Shown here: positions 38,394 to 50,174 of the stretch, piece by piece | Position numbering within the stretch: position 1 is the first letter of the stretch | How the letters are laid out: every line of letters starts with the position of its first letter | DNA from: Limnoperna fortunei | Taxonomy: Eukaryota > Mollusca > Bivalvia > Mytilida > Modiolidae | DNA: 64,000 nt | Direction: 5' to 3' | Assembly: GCA_944474755.1 (NCBI GenBank) | Contig: OX104115.1 | Location: 56,672,648-56,736,647, forward strand | Position numbers and translations under genes: made by a program | The notes under the pieces: generated by a model | What the model was told of the DNA's origin: nothing | Seen by the model: only the letters and a program-made list of their open reading frames with translations | The model's database searches: none

Positions 38394-41049
38394 TTAAACT
38401 ATTTTAAACAAGGTTGTGTTTGGAGACACTTTGAAGCCATTGCACAAGTCTACGAGCCTGTACAATTTGCAAAAGTAAGAGTATGTCGACAAAGAGAACA
38501 CTTTGCACTCGTTGTTGTTTCTACAATTACTGGCACATTCCATGGGATCTAGCAATCCAATGTTTTCCTTTGGAACGGATGTTGAAACGGATGTCTGATA
38601 TAGTCGGCTGGCGTTTAAGTCCATACCGGACACAACCGAGGCATGTTGTATATATGTTGAGGTAGTTTTAATACCTGCAATAATATAAATGCAAAATGCG
38701 TTCATCATTTTTAGGAAACCAATACTACTGTCTGCACAAACTACTGCTTACAGTTTCAGGCATTGTTAAGTTAGAAACTGATGTGCATGAAATCTAATTT
38801 GAATAATAAAAGTATTAAAATATAGCAGATACACAACTTACTAACGTTTACAGATTATCAAATGATCAGAACGTAGCACGTTGAAAAAGCTAAGTGTTGT
38901 GTCTTCAAAAGACGGCAATTTCTAAATACGGCAAAAGTAAATATGTTACGGCAAGTCCATCGGTGAATTGTTCTAATTCATTGTATTGCTTTAAGAAGAA
39001 GGAAACTGATTGCAAATAGTTATTAGTGACAAATATAATTCGTATTCAAATTACTAACTTCAAAAGATTATCAAATGATCATAATAAAGTTTGCACGTTG
39101 AAAAAGGTAAGTGTTGTGTGTGCAAAAGCCGGCAAATTCTAAATACAGCAAAAGTAAAAATGTTACGGCAATTCGGTGAATTGTTCTAATTCATTTTATT
39201 GCTTTAAGAAGAAGGAAACTGAGTGCTTAGCGACAAATATAGTTCGTTATCAGATATAAATCTACCTATCAAAAACTACGTATGCCGAAATTGATCTTTA
39301 TATTTATATTTGTTCAGTTTATATTTGGTTGTAAACGAGTCTTCTAGTATTTTTTATTTTGCTCGGTTACAACTAAGCTTTTTTCTCCGGTTGGGATGAC
39401 ATTTAATTTATTGAATAAATCATTTAGCACCGCAGTCTAAAACATATAATGTAAAACGATGAAAGTGTATACCAGTTGCGTATATCGAAATTCTCCAGTG
39501 CCCACCACACATTGTTGACGAGTTTCCTATACATGGTGTATTGCAATTTGTTTCGAGAACCTTTGGGTACAACACTGTATTAACATATGGATCATTACCA
39601 CAGTGACACCAATCAGTAGCCTGCAAAGAAACAGGTATTGCACGTTAAATAATAATGCTTTTGTTAAATGTTAATAAAAAATGGTCGATGTATGGGTTCT
39701 CGCATGAAGCTCAAAGCAGCATGATTTTAATGTTGAATCATAACGATTCTACGTTAAGCATTTTTAACTCTATCATGACATCCAGTTTGTATTCGAGGAG
39801 GCAAGCGGAGCACATAGAGAGAATCCCAAACCTTTAAACAACGGGTAAACTTTGTTTAAGCCAACCCCTTTTTTCATTAAAAAAAGGTTTGAGCTTACAA
39901 CCCCAGTAATGACATGCCTTTACAAAACTGGCAACCTTTGTTGGAGCCGAGCCCTTTTCCTCGACTTTCATCACCAGTATTGATCATTAACAGATGGCTA
40001 ACTATCTAGACAACTTGGCCACTGTGCAACAATTAAAATAGCCCAAGTGCTTCGTTGAAATAATATCACCAATTTCTTTATTTATAAAGATAGTTAAAAC
40101 TTAAATTAAACAATTCCAAAACAATACAGTTATCATAACATTATTTGTTATTTAATGAACGTACTCAACAGGTATGATTAAATGCAAACATATATACATA
40201 TACCTGTGTACCAGCATATTTAAAGCCAACATCTCCACATCCAAGGACGCAGAAATTATTTGTCATGTTGGCAAAGGATGTATTGCCGTATACATACGGG
40301 AAAATTCTGGCACTATCGTCAAGAAAACATCCCAAATAATTTACTTGTGCTTAAAAATGAATACAAAATATAAGTGAAAGACCAACTGACACTGTGTTGT
40401 AGTAGAAATGACTTTTCAGTAATGATTTTCTAATATTTATTTTAATTACGTATTTTATTTCATGCGCTCACAACTGATTCCAAATTTTTTATCAACATTT
40501 ATTTTATAATTTGTAATTACAAGTGTACAACATATGAGCAATATAATAACATTTAAGTGGATATGTTTACAGGATGCAGTAGTTCTAAATCATTTCCCCG
40601 TCAATTAATTTATTGTGAATGATTGCCAAAATTTGAATTATAATATACAGAAAATTAAATTGCAATCATATGCAATCTAGACAAAAAAATTATTGGTCCA
40701 TATTCTCCGCATTTGAAATTTTTTGTTTAGTTTTAGAAATGAGATTTAATATTCATTGTTAGAAAAATCACATGACAGAAATAGCTGAGTACACCTCATC
40801 ATTTAAAACGTCAGTAATAGAAACTTAAATATTGTTTGTAAGATTATAATGTGACTTTGTTGGGTCCTTAATCTAGTTCATTTAACCTGTATAGTTAGGT
40901 ATATCGAATTCCAACTGTAAAGACATAATTACATTACGTACTTTTGACATGTAAGCTGTTAGTTTGTATGTAATGAGTTTTTAAGTTAATTAGTAATGTG
41001 TTCTAACAAAAAGCACTACAAAATACTTACTGGCTGCGTTGTATTGGCA
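38394..41049 (-). CDS. WSC + PAN/apple-like secreted protein, copy C (exon 1 not found)
   Basis: Minus-strand exons in transcript order: 41031-41049 (19 nt), 40204-40349, 39473-39620 and 38394-38674. They total 594 nt, giving 197 residues plus stop, with intron phases 1, 0, 1. They encode CQYNAA; a WSC domain with YLGCFLDD, MTNNFCVLGC, YAGTQ, DWCHCG, NCNTPCIGN and CGGHWRISIY; then a PAN/apple-like domain with ECASNC, ECKVFSLS, FCKL, DLCNG and the end FKIV. WSC domains occur in extracellular glycan-binding proteins and PAN/apple domains bind proteins or sugars, so a secreted recognition or matrix protein is an inference. All exons are open and all splice sites are GT-AG. The signal-peptide exon expected upstream (above 41050) was not identified, so the 5' end is open. 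The last exon is 15 nt longer than in copy D. Confidence 0.85.
38853..39262. repeat. 213-bp tandem duplication in intron 4 of copy C
   Basis: GATTATCAAATGATCA starts at 38853 and again at 39066. The sequence between is repeated in order (GCACGTTGAAAAAG, AAGTGTTGTGTG or TGTC, CAATTTCTAAATAC, GGTGAATTGTTCTAATTCAT, GAAGAAGGAAACTGA). Copy D has a single diverged counterpart in the same intron near 61495-61610, so the duplication is specific to copy C. Confidence 0.8.
39775..40035 (-). repeat. V-SINE in intron 3 of copy C, minus strand
   Basis: Read on the minus strand it shows the GCTTCCTCC-like body at the left and a GTAAACTTTG/AACAACGGG block. The head decays towards GTTGCACAGTGGCCAAGTTGT at about 40010-40030, which resembles a tRNA A-box region. 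An equivalent copy sits at the same place in copy D (62330-62525). The SINE also contains a short internal duplication (GCCAACCCCTTTTTTC and GAGCCCTTTTCCTCG). Confidence 0.6.
41031..41049 (-). CDS. 19-nt microexon (exon 2) of copy C
   Basis: On the minus strand it is bounded by TTTTTTGTAG and GTAAGT and encodes CQYNAA plus one nucleotide. Length, phase and the CQY start match copies A and D. Confidence 0.75.
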
Positions 41050-41054
41050 CTACA

Positions 41055-41810
41055 AAAAATATATAAACAGTTATTTACTAATTAATTAAAATATTTGATA
41101 GGTGTGATATATTTTGTCAAAGTCTCGTTGACAACTCCCGTCTTTATTCATGCATATATACAAATGAGAAATATATGTACATGTATATGTAAAGGTCCAT
41201 AACAACAAAAACCAACGCTCACATATATATTACGTTTCTGTCATTTGTATATATTCCTTGAATGAAGAAGGCAGTGGTCGTCGAAATGTTTGCAAAATAG
41301 AGACTTTAATAGCTTTTATTATTACATCTTATTTTATTTTATAACCAATAAAATGATATGAGGCACAATTTGTTATGTAAACAGATACATAGATTTTGCA
41401 AGATTTGAAACTGAAACTAATCTTGCAGTTTCAATTATAAATTGATCTTTTAATACATCCATTTCACCATCAGAATATTATGCGAATTGAATGAACATAT
41501 TAGTCCAATCAATTCAACCGATCTTTCTTATCGATCGATACCGTTTGAAAGTATGTCACAGATTTACAGACGGATGGTTATTGTACAATTGGTTTTGGTT
41601 TTGGTGGCTCTGGTATTTGTAGACAAGAATTCGACCCTTAGTTATCTGTTGAATATGTCTAGCGAATTTGATAGGACTTTTTGTGACTGGGAAGGAATTA
41701 TTGACAGTTTTTATATACTTACGTCTAAAATGATAGAGTTTGAAATATGGGTTTATTGCAAAAATTGTTATCAGCATACATGGTTTTTGATAAAAGTTAA
41801 ATGTCATTAA
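41055..41810. other. Stretch expected to hold exon 1 of copy C; none found
   Basis: In copy A exon 1 lies 531 nt upstream of the microexon. In the matching stretch here I see no minus-strand ATG with a hydrophobic leader ending in phase 0 at a GT donor. The overlapping open frames 41487-41810 (plus) and 41556-41870 (minus) have no family match. Confidence 0.35.
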
Positions 41811-41814
41811 AGTT

Positions 41815-41960
41815 ACCAAGGTTACGAAATTTACTACGCCAAACGTGCGTTTTGTCCAATCAAGATTCATCAGTGGCGCTCAAACCCAAATATGTTGAAC
41901 ATCCAAATAATTAAGATGTTGCAGAGATTTAATGACGAAATTCTAAAAAGTTGCACCTAA
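41815..41960 (+). repeat. Mussel-type repeat with ACGCGCGTTTTGTC-like core, copy 1
   Basis: GGTTACGAAATTTACTACGCC, AAACGTGCGTTTTGTCCAAT and CAAGATTCATCAGTGGCGCTC are followed by CTAAAAAGTTGCACC. The core recurs at 43150-43250. I recall this core from many mussel genomic and cDNA sequences, which supports the organism call. Confidence 0.6.
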
Positions 41961-42838
41961 ACCAACCATCTACACTTTGTGAATAGAAAAGTCTTAGAAT
42001 ATAAATCATTTTTGAGATTTCAGTACAGTAAATTTTCTATTAATAGAGAGATAACACTATAGATGCACCTCAATGGCTAATCCAAAGTTGTCAGTTACAT
42101 ATTAGTCAGATTACTGCAGTACATTTATGATGACTGGCAGTACCTCATATTATTATATATCTTGACATTTTTCTTCGGCAGACACATTGGTTTCGTGTGA
42201 TAATACGTTGCTGTTTTAGTCTTTGTAAGTGTTTTCTATTGCTGTTGTATGGACATAATTGTATTTAACTTCGAAAATTACTGCTGTCTTGTGTATTATG
42301 TTATTAAAATATATATTATAATTTGATCACATTAATTTTGATTAATTCCTATATCTACACTACTTAAAAATGTGTTGCTTTATAAGTCCAAAGTGTAATT
42401 TTGCAATGCATGCTTACAACTATAGGTTAAAGTAGATTTCAATTAACAAATTAACATGACAGTGGCAATTCTAAATCCGGAATATATTGTTACTAATAAA
42501 AAATGAATTGATTTTAATTGACAATGCTTATTTAAGAATCATAGTGACCTACCCCGCTTCCATATTTCAGATGTATTGACAACAAAAATATCGGCATAAC
42601 ATCCACTAGTCTAATGCAATGCATTATTGTACAAAAAGATGTTTTCGTAATAAGTTTGAACTCCAATATGAAACGAAACTGCCTAACGCCTTTAATTAAA
42701 TTCAACAAACCACTTCCATGCAATTCAGTATTGACACAAATACTTAAACGCAATACGAACAATTTGAATAAACTAATCTATAAAGTGCCAAATTGAAAAT
42801 TAGCAGCTAGGCGATATTATTGTATAATAAACAAGCTC

Positions 42839-42857
42839 GTATATATATATATATATT
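42839..42857. repeat. (TA)n microsatellite
   Basis: A short run of about nine TA dinucleotides, directly left of the first 110-bp repeat copy. Confidence 0.7.
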
Positions 42858-42965
42858 GGATCGACAAACATGACGATACAATATAAACAAAAAAAAATAT
42901 ACAAGTCTAGAAGATTATGCTGCGATACAAATGACGGTGTTTTCCTTAAATTTATAGACACAAAC
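42855..42965 (+). repeat. 110-bp direct repeat, left copy
   Basis: TTGGATCGACAAACATGACG, ATACAATATAAACAAAAA, CTAGAAGATTATGC and GATACAAATGACGGTGTTTT recur at 43365-43478 in the same orientation, about 510 bp away. Confidence 0.7.
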
Positions 42966-43149
42966 TGACCAACGAATAGTCTAAGTCATTGAGTGTCAAT
43001 ATAAATAAATAACTTCAACAAGTCATAAAATATTGATTTAGACATTTTCTCACTTTACCTGAACCTAAAATGTCTATATTGCCTTTGCCATCCGATACCC
43101 GAGTATGAGCTTTCACATGGCTTTGTTCAAATATTTCAATAAAATGTGA

Positions 43150-43250
43150 TCAAAATTACGAACTTCAAGGTGACAAATTAATTACGTCAGACGCGCGTTT
43201 TGTCTATTCAAGACTCATCAGTGACATTTAACTCTAAAAGCTTAAGGTAT
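43150..43250 (+). repeat. Mussel-type repeat with ACGCGCGTTTTGTC core, copy 2
   Basis: AAAATTACGAACTTCAAGG, GTCAGACGCGCGTTTTGTCT, ATTCAAGACTCATCAGTGAC and AACTCTAAAAGC match 41815-41960 in order. It lies between the two 110-bp direct repeats. Confidence 0.6.
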
Positions 43251-43364
43251 TCGTCATTGGAAGATAGAACATGTCCACTGGGATAGTGTAAATACAAAAT
43301 ACAGGTAGTTCAAAATACTATATAAAGGGTCAAAAGAAAGGTACCAACCAGTACACTTATTAAG

Positions 43365-43478
43365 TATCGGATCCACAAACATGATCATACAGCATAAACA
43401 AAAAGTTATATACGTGCCTAGAAGATTATGCAACGATACAAATAACGGTGTTTTTGTCAAAATTATAGATATATAACA
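43365..43478 (+). repeat. 110-bp direct repeat, right copy
   Basis: AGTATCGGATCCACAAACAT, GATCATACAGCATAAACAAA, CTAGAAGATTATGCAACGAT and AATAACGGTGTTTTTG match 42855-42965. The pair may mark the ends of an insertion or a small duplication. Confidence 0.7.
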
Positions 43479-43615
43479 GCAAAATAATATAGTTCATAAT
43501 TATTTAGTATTGTATCACGTTATACATAAATTGAATGTACATACCATGCTTTTTTTAATAAAAATATATCTTTTATTGCACATAAATAAAAAGTCCTCAA
43601 AACACGTTGCAGCAC

Positions 43616-43880
43616 GGCCTCGGTGGTCGAGTGTTTAAGGCAGTTCGTCAACTTATTATCACATGGTCTGTCAACACTGAGGTTACGGGTTCAAGTCTTA
43701 CTGGGGCAGTGTGCATTCGACGCCAATCTTAATTGACAAGGATTGCCAGTTTTCCAACCGAAGGTCGGGGTTTTTCCGGGTACTCCGGCTCCCTCCTCAA
43801 TGAAAACTGAGCGCCATGATACAGCTGAAAAAATTCATGAAAGTGCCGTAAAAAATTATTCAATCGAACAAACAAAGAAA
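43616..43880 (+). mobile_element. Full-length tRNA-derived SINE (V-SINE type)
   Basis: The head GGCCTCGGTGGTCGAGTG is A-box-like and GGTTCAAGTCT at 43688-43698 is B-box-like. The body has GGATTGCCAGTTTTCC, TTTTTCCGGGTACTCCGGC and GCCATGATACAGCTGAAAAA. The AAC-rich tail runs directly into the first unit of the roughly 2.1-kb tandem array. The open frame 43743-43940 is its shadow. Confidence 0.85.
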
Positions 43881-45889
43881 ACAAAGCATGTTTCATTTTC
43901 AAAACTTCTGTTTATATTTTTCAAGTGCTTAGGAAAATGATTTGGTCTGTCTTCTCACAACTTCTACGTACAGAAATTACACAAACTATTGTATGGACCT
44001 ACTGTGTAATTGGTAAAGACACATGTCATTGTTTGAACATTTAATGAATGAAAGATTCCAATAATCCAATAAACAGATTTTCACAGATAACTCCTTGCTA
44101 AAAGTAATCGTATTAACATTTATTTTCCACAGTTAATCCGCGTTTTTAAATTATGCGTTTTATAAATTTTGATTGGGCGATTTTTCATAGTAAAATTTGA
44201 CATTCGGGTATGTCGTCTGCAGTTGAGCCGGAAACGTCCCGCGGTTCGTTCGAATACCATTGATCGATACGATTACAGAAATAACTTTTGTAAACAACCC
44301 AAGGTCTGTTTCGAAACAAAAATTGCTGACTAACTTTGTAAAATTGAGGACTAAAATGTTAAAAAGTTATAAATGTATGTCAAACCAGATGATTTTTATA
44401 TTTTTAATATCTCTTATATATTTATGTCAGTGCCATTGTCTAAGTAATGCCTATCTATTCCTAACATTTACAAGTTAGACTTTTGTATTTTTTCCATCGG
44501 TAATGGTTATTATTGATAAGACATCGGAGATTAAGATAAAAATGTTCTTATTATATACAATTATAAAGCATAACAAACAAAATCATTCATTTAAGCACTA
44601 ATACATGTGTACAGAAAAAGCTCCATAACTTAGACGGAGAATACACTATTACATGATGGTGACAGGAGATAAGAATTCAATGACTGTAACAATTGTAAAA
44701 TAGATCAATGTTTTTGACCAGAGATGAGGTTTGCAAGGCTGTAAATTAAGGAGAAGCTATACTAATGATAAAGGTAAAACTAAACAGAAACTTGATACAC
44801 CATCGCATTTCTTTACATGGCGTTGCTGTATTACATTAGTGTTAAAGTTATGAATGAAACTGGACAGAAACCTAACAAGAAAATATACCCATACAAAAAA
44901 AAAGAAATTCAATCACAATGACCAACGTTTTATTGTTCGGCTGAATACCGCTTCAGTTACCGTAACCAGTATGTGTTTGATTGAATAAGGGGTAAAGTCA
45001 CTTTCAGCAATTTTTCAGCGTTATAAAAGCGTCCTGTTTTTCAGAGAGAAAGTTATAGTACCCGGTAGAAACCCTCAGCCAGAAGTGTAAGCTTTTTTGT
45101 CTAAATTAATAGAAAGGGAAATTTTAGTGTTTCTGGTTTAAACTTCTTGTTGTGCATGTTTGTCTGAATCCGAATTTGTAATTGACCTTTGAATGTCGAC
45201 TGTTGTTGTCTTCGATGACTGAAAATTTTGAATTATTACAACTATTATCCATTGTACAAATCACATAATTTTCGTCCTTTAATTAACTCACATTTGCCTA
45301 ATCGATTTCAGATGTAATTTGAATTGAAGTATGTGGTTTCTGTTCGATAAATTAATAGATAGAAATACAAAACTACGAGATGATAAGCGTACTAGGTTTC
45401 TGAAAGCAGCATAATTTTATAATTTTGATAGAAAACAAATATCTATCCAATTTGAGGCAAACCTCGTATTTAAAATAGCTTGAAAAAATAAATTAAATTA
45501 AATACTTAATAAATATCAAGTATAAGTCGTTCTAATTTGTTCTAAAGATATGTTTGAAGTGTTTGCAGTATAGATCCGTTGATTTATAATTTAACATACC
45601 ATATTTGTCATTTTGTTGTTAGTTAATAATCAAACAGAGCTAATCATATGAACTGTTTTTCTTTTAAAATAATTATATATAACAATATATCAACCCATTA
45701 TTGCATATAATGTTTAATAAACTTGTGTTAATGTAATTGTATTTGTATCATTCTTAAAGACATATCTGCTAAAAATATTGATGTGTGGATTTAATAGTGA
45801 TAATACACAGAATAGCCAACAGTAAGACAGTAAGACATGTTGACAATTTTGACATACTATTCAATGACTAGATCGTTGTAATTCAGTAA
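43880..45889 (+). repeat. ~2.1-kb tandem array, unit 1
   Basis: Starts at ACAAAGCATGTTTCATTTTC; anchor AAAACTTCTG at 43901. Contains in order a GTCGTC-family repeat (about 44150-44375), degenerate TTACATGATG cores (44640-44930), a minus-strand V-SINE fragment (44990-45085), a TCCGAATTTGTAATTGACC piece of another dispersed repeat (about 45165-45230), and an AT-rich end with GTAAGACAGTAAGACATG. No coding sequence is supported. Confidence 0.85.
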
Positions 45890-48014
45890 AACAAAGAAAA
45901 TAAAACATGTTTTATTTTCAAAACTTCTGTTTCTATTTTTCAAGTGTTTTTTAGGAAACAGTTTTTGGTCTGTTTTCTGACAACAGCTACGTACGGAAAT
46001 ATACACAAACTATTGCATGGACCTACTGTGTAATTGGTACAGACACATGTCATTGTTTGAAACCATTTACAGAATGAAAGATTCCAGTAAACAGATTATC
46101 AGAGAAAACTGCTTGCTAAAAGTAATCGTGTCAACATTTATTTTCCACAGTTTATCCGCGTTTTTAAATTATGCGGTTTTATAAGCTTTAATAGGGCGAT
46201 TTTTCATAGTAAAATTTGACCTTCGGGTGATGTCGTCTGCAGTTGAGCCGGAAACGTCCCGCGGTTTGTCCGAATACCATTGATCATCATGATAACAGAA
46301 ATTACTTTTGTAAACAAGGCCATGTCCTTTTCGAAACAAAAATTGCTGACTAACTTTGTAAAATTGAGGACTAAAATGTCAAGAACAAATTAGTACATGT
46401 AAAACAAAAAAGGATAGTATGAAATCTCGATAATATTCCACTCACTGGATAGGACTTCAGACGGTTTCTTCAAAATGTAGAACCAAGAAGAATTATCTTG
46501 CACAACTTAAGTTATGAATGTATGTCAAACCAGATGATGTTTATATTTTTAATATCTCTCTTATTTTTGTTAATGCCATCGTCTAAGTAATGCCTATCTA
46601 TTCCTAACATTTACAAGTTAGACTATTGTATTTTTTCCATCGGTAATGATTATTAATGATAGGACATTGGATATTAAGATAAAAATGTTTTTATTATATA
46701 CAACTTTAAAGCATAACAAACAAAATCATTCATTTAAGCACTAATACATATGTACAGAAAAAGCTCCATAACAAAGACAGAGAATACACCATTACATGAT
46801 GGTGACAGGAGATAAGAATTCAATGACTGTAACTATTGTAAAAAAAGTTTAATGTTTGTGACCAGAGATGAGGTTTGCAAGGCTACAAATGAAGGAGATG
46901 CTATACTAATGATAAAGGTAAAACTAGACAGAAACTTGATACACCATCGCATTTCTTTACATGGAGATGCTGTATTACATTAGTGTAAAAGTTATGAATG
47001 AAACTGGACCGACACCTAACAAGACACTATAACCATACGAAAAAAGAAATTCACGTTTTATTGTTCGGCTGAATACCGCTTCGGTAACCGTAACCAGTAC
47101 GTGTTTGATTGAATAAGGTGTAACGTCACTTTCAACAATTTGTCAGCGATATAGAAGCGTTCTGTTTTTTCAGAGAGAGTTATAGTACCCAGTAGAAACC
47201 CCAACCCTCGACCAGAAGTGTAAGCCTTTTTTGTCTATATTAATAGAAAGGGAAATTTTAGTGTTTGTGGTTTAAACTTCTTGTTGTGTATGTTTGTCTG
47301 AATCCGGATTTGTAATTTACCTTTGAATGTCGACAGTTGTTGTCTTCGATGACTTAGGATTTTAAAATATGACAACTTTTAGCCATTGTGCATATCACAT
47401 AATTTTCGTCCTTTAATTAACTCACATTTGTCTAATCGATTTCAGATGTAATTTCAATTGAAGTGTGTGGTTTTTGTTCGATAAATTTATAGATAGAAAT
47501 ACAAAACTACGAGATGATAAGCGTATTAAGTTTCTGAAAGCAACATAATTTTATAATTGGGATAGAAAAACAAATATTTATCCAAATTTAGGCAAACCTC
47601 GTGTTTACAATAGTTTGAAAAAATAAAATCAACTTAAATACTTAACAAATAACTATTATAAGTCGTTCTAATTGGTGCTGAAGATATGTTTGAAGTGTTT
47701 GCAGTATAGATCCGTTGATTTACAATTTAACATACCATATTTGTCATTTCTGTTTGTGGTTAATAATCAAACAGAGCTAATAATATGAACTGTTTTTCCT
47801 TTAAAATATTTATAACAACTGATTATTGTATATAATGTTCAATTAGTTTGTGTTCATGTAATTGTATTTGTATCATTCTCAAAGACATATCTGCTATGAA
47901 CATTGATGTGTGGATATAATAGTGCTAACACACAGCATAGCCAACAGTAAGACAGTAAGACATTTTGACAATTTTGACATGATATTCAATGACTACAGCG
48001 TTGTAATTCAATAA
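45890..48014 (+). repeat. ~2.1-kb tandem array, unit 2
   Basis: Same block order as unit 1; anchor AAAACTTCTG at 45920, 2019 nt after that of unit 1. It keeps the GTCGTC repeat (46155-46440), the degenerate cores, the minus-strand SINE fragment (47105-47225) and the end blocks. It has about 100 nt near 46380-46510 that is absent from unit 1. Confidence 0.85.
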
Positions 48015-49240
48015 AACAAAGTAAACAAAGCATGTTTCATTTTAAAAACTTCTGTTTTTATTTTTCAAGTGTTTTAGGAAACAGTTTTTGGTCTGTTTTC
48101 TGACAACAGCTACGTACAGAAATATACACAAACTATTGTATGGACCTACTGTGTAATTGGTACAGAAACATGTCATGGTTTGAAACCATTTACAGAATGA
48201 AAGATGCCAATAAACAGATTGTTAAAGATAACTCCTTGATAAAATTAATCGTGTCAACATTTATTTTCCACAGTTAATCCGCGTTTTTAAATTATGCGGT
48301 TTTATAAATTTTGATAGGGCGATTTTTCATAGTAAAATAGTAAAATTTGTCCTTCGGGTGATGTCGTCTGCAGTTGAGCCGGAAAAGTCCCGCGGTTTGT
48401 CCAAATACCATTGGTCGTCATGATAACAGAAATAACAACGCAAGGTCCATTTCGAAACAAAAATTGCTGACTAACTTTGTAAAATTGAAGACTTAAATGT
48501 CAAGAACAATTTGTGACATGTAAAACAAAAAGGCATGGTAAGAAATCTCGACAATATTCTTCGATGACTTAGGATTTTGAATTATTACAACTATTATCCA
48601 TTGTACATATCACATTATTTTCGTCTTTTAATTAACTCACATTTGCCTAATCGATTTCAGATGTAATTTCAATTGAAGTGTGTGGTTTTTGTTCGATAAA
48701 TTAATAGATAGAAATACAAAACTACGAGATGATAAGCGTATTAAGTTTCTGAAAGCAGCATAATTTCATAATTGGCTAGAAAAACAAATATTTATCCAAT
48801 TTTTTAAAGCAAACCTCGTGTTTACAATAGTTTGAAAAATAAAATCAACTTAAATACTTAATAAATAACTAAGTAACTAAAAAAATAAGTCGTTCTAATT
48901 GGTTCTGAAGATATGTTTGAAGTGTTTGCAGTATAGATCCGTTGATTTATAATTTAACATACTATATTTGTCATTTCTGTTGTTCGTTAATAATCAAACA
49001 GAGCTAATCATATGAACTGTTTTTCTTTAAATATTTATAACAACATAGCAACCCATTATTGTATATAATGTTTAATAAGTTTTTGTTCATGTTATTGTAT
49101 TTGTATCATTCTTAAAGACATATCTGCTATGAACATTGATGTGTGGATTTAATAGTGCTAACATACAGAATAGCCAACAGTAAGACATGTTGACACTTTT
49201 GACAAACTATACATGGACTACAGCGTTGTAATTCGGTAAA
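48015..49240 (+). repeat. ~2.1-kb tandem array, unit 3, internally deleted
   Basis: Anchor AAAACTTCTG at 48045, 2125 nt after that of unit 2. After AAGAAATCTCGACAATATTC near 48560 it jumps straight to TTCGATGACTTAGGATTTTG. This removes about 900 nt that in unit 2 hold the degenerate cores and the SINE fragment. The end blocks through GTAAGACATGTTGACA are present, and the array stops near ATTCGGTAAAAATC. Confidence 0.85.
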
Positions 49241-49301
49241 AATCAGTTTATTTAAAACTGCCAAGTTAAATAAAATCTTAAGAGGAAAAAGACAAATTAT
49301 A

Positions 49302-50168
49302 TAGTTGAACTTCGATAACTCGAACTCGCTGGGGTCGCTAAAAACAGTTCGAGTTATCGGTAGTTCGAGCCACCGAAGTGGGTAACTTCCGGAAATTTAT
49401 CTGTTCCGTACCTTAACATTTTTTGTTTTTAGGTCGTATTTAGGTTTTTTCCTACACGCGTAATGTTTGTTTTGGAAACTAAAATTCGTTTTAAATGGGT
49501 GTAGCTGTTTATTTTATGAATTTTGACACGAATACAATTATTTTAGGTGTTATCACTTGTGAAATTTTCAACATCAGTTATTATTAACTGCCGTTGATTG
49601 CGCAAAAACCAGTGTGTACACGGTATATCTGTTATCGCAGCTAAAAAAAAGTAAATAATTTCCACAGTATTTATTGCCGGCACGTTTTTGAAAAATTAGC
49701 TTTAGTGTTGGTGCGAAGTAATTAATTTCGGTACAAAGGACGTTGATAACAGAAGCCATAACAATATGTACAATTATGTCAATTTAAACAAAATAGCAGA
49801 TAATAATTATGTCATGACTGGTGATTAGTTTTAACAAATATATAGACGTAAATTTTTTTTATTGATAATATTAACTGTACCAAGGGATTATGAAATCAAA
49901 ACGAAAACAGTCCTATTTAAAATCATTTACAACTTTTGTTGACATTTGCGGTTTAATTAATTTGGCTCCAACACTTATAATTATAGTTCGAGTTACTGAT
50001 GGTGACTTAAATAAATTAACCATCAAAGGGACCTATAAATGAGTTCGAGTTTTCGAGAAATCTGCGTTCGCAAAACCGGGGTTTTCTGTACAAACATATA
50101 AAGAAGTAAATGACGGGACTTTAAAAACAGTTCGAGCCATCAGGGTTCGAGCTTCCGAGGTTTGACTG
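49302..50168. mobile_element. Non-autonomous DNA transposon, pogo/Tigger-like ends
   Basis: The left end TAGTTGAACTTCGATAACTC and right end (reverse complement) CAGTCAAACCTCGGAAGCTC are related inverted termini flanked by TA (49300-49301 and 50169-50170). Subterminal blocks with GTTCGAG and CTCGAAC occur on both sides (about 49345-49375 and 49985-50160). CAGT-type ends with CCTCG and TA target sites are typical of pogo/Tigger elements. The 867-bp interior has no transposase; the open frame 49574-49759 lacks motifs. Confidence 0.7.
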
Positions 50169-50174
50169 TATATC

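Noticed and set aside
41556..41870. Minus-strand frame as signal-peptide exon 1 of copy C
   Set aside because: A GTAAGT donor lies near 41720, but the exon would end in phase 1, not phase 0, and the leader does not resemble copy A exon 1.
43880..49240. CRISPR-like or rRNA-spacer array
   Set aside because: Units are about 2.1 kb, contain SINE pieces and no rRNA sequence, and the genome is eukaryotic; it is a tandem duplication.
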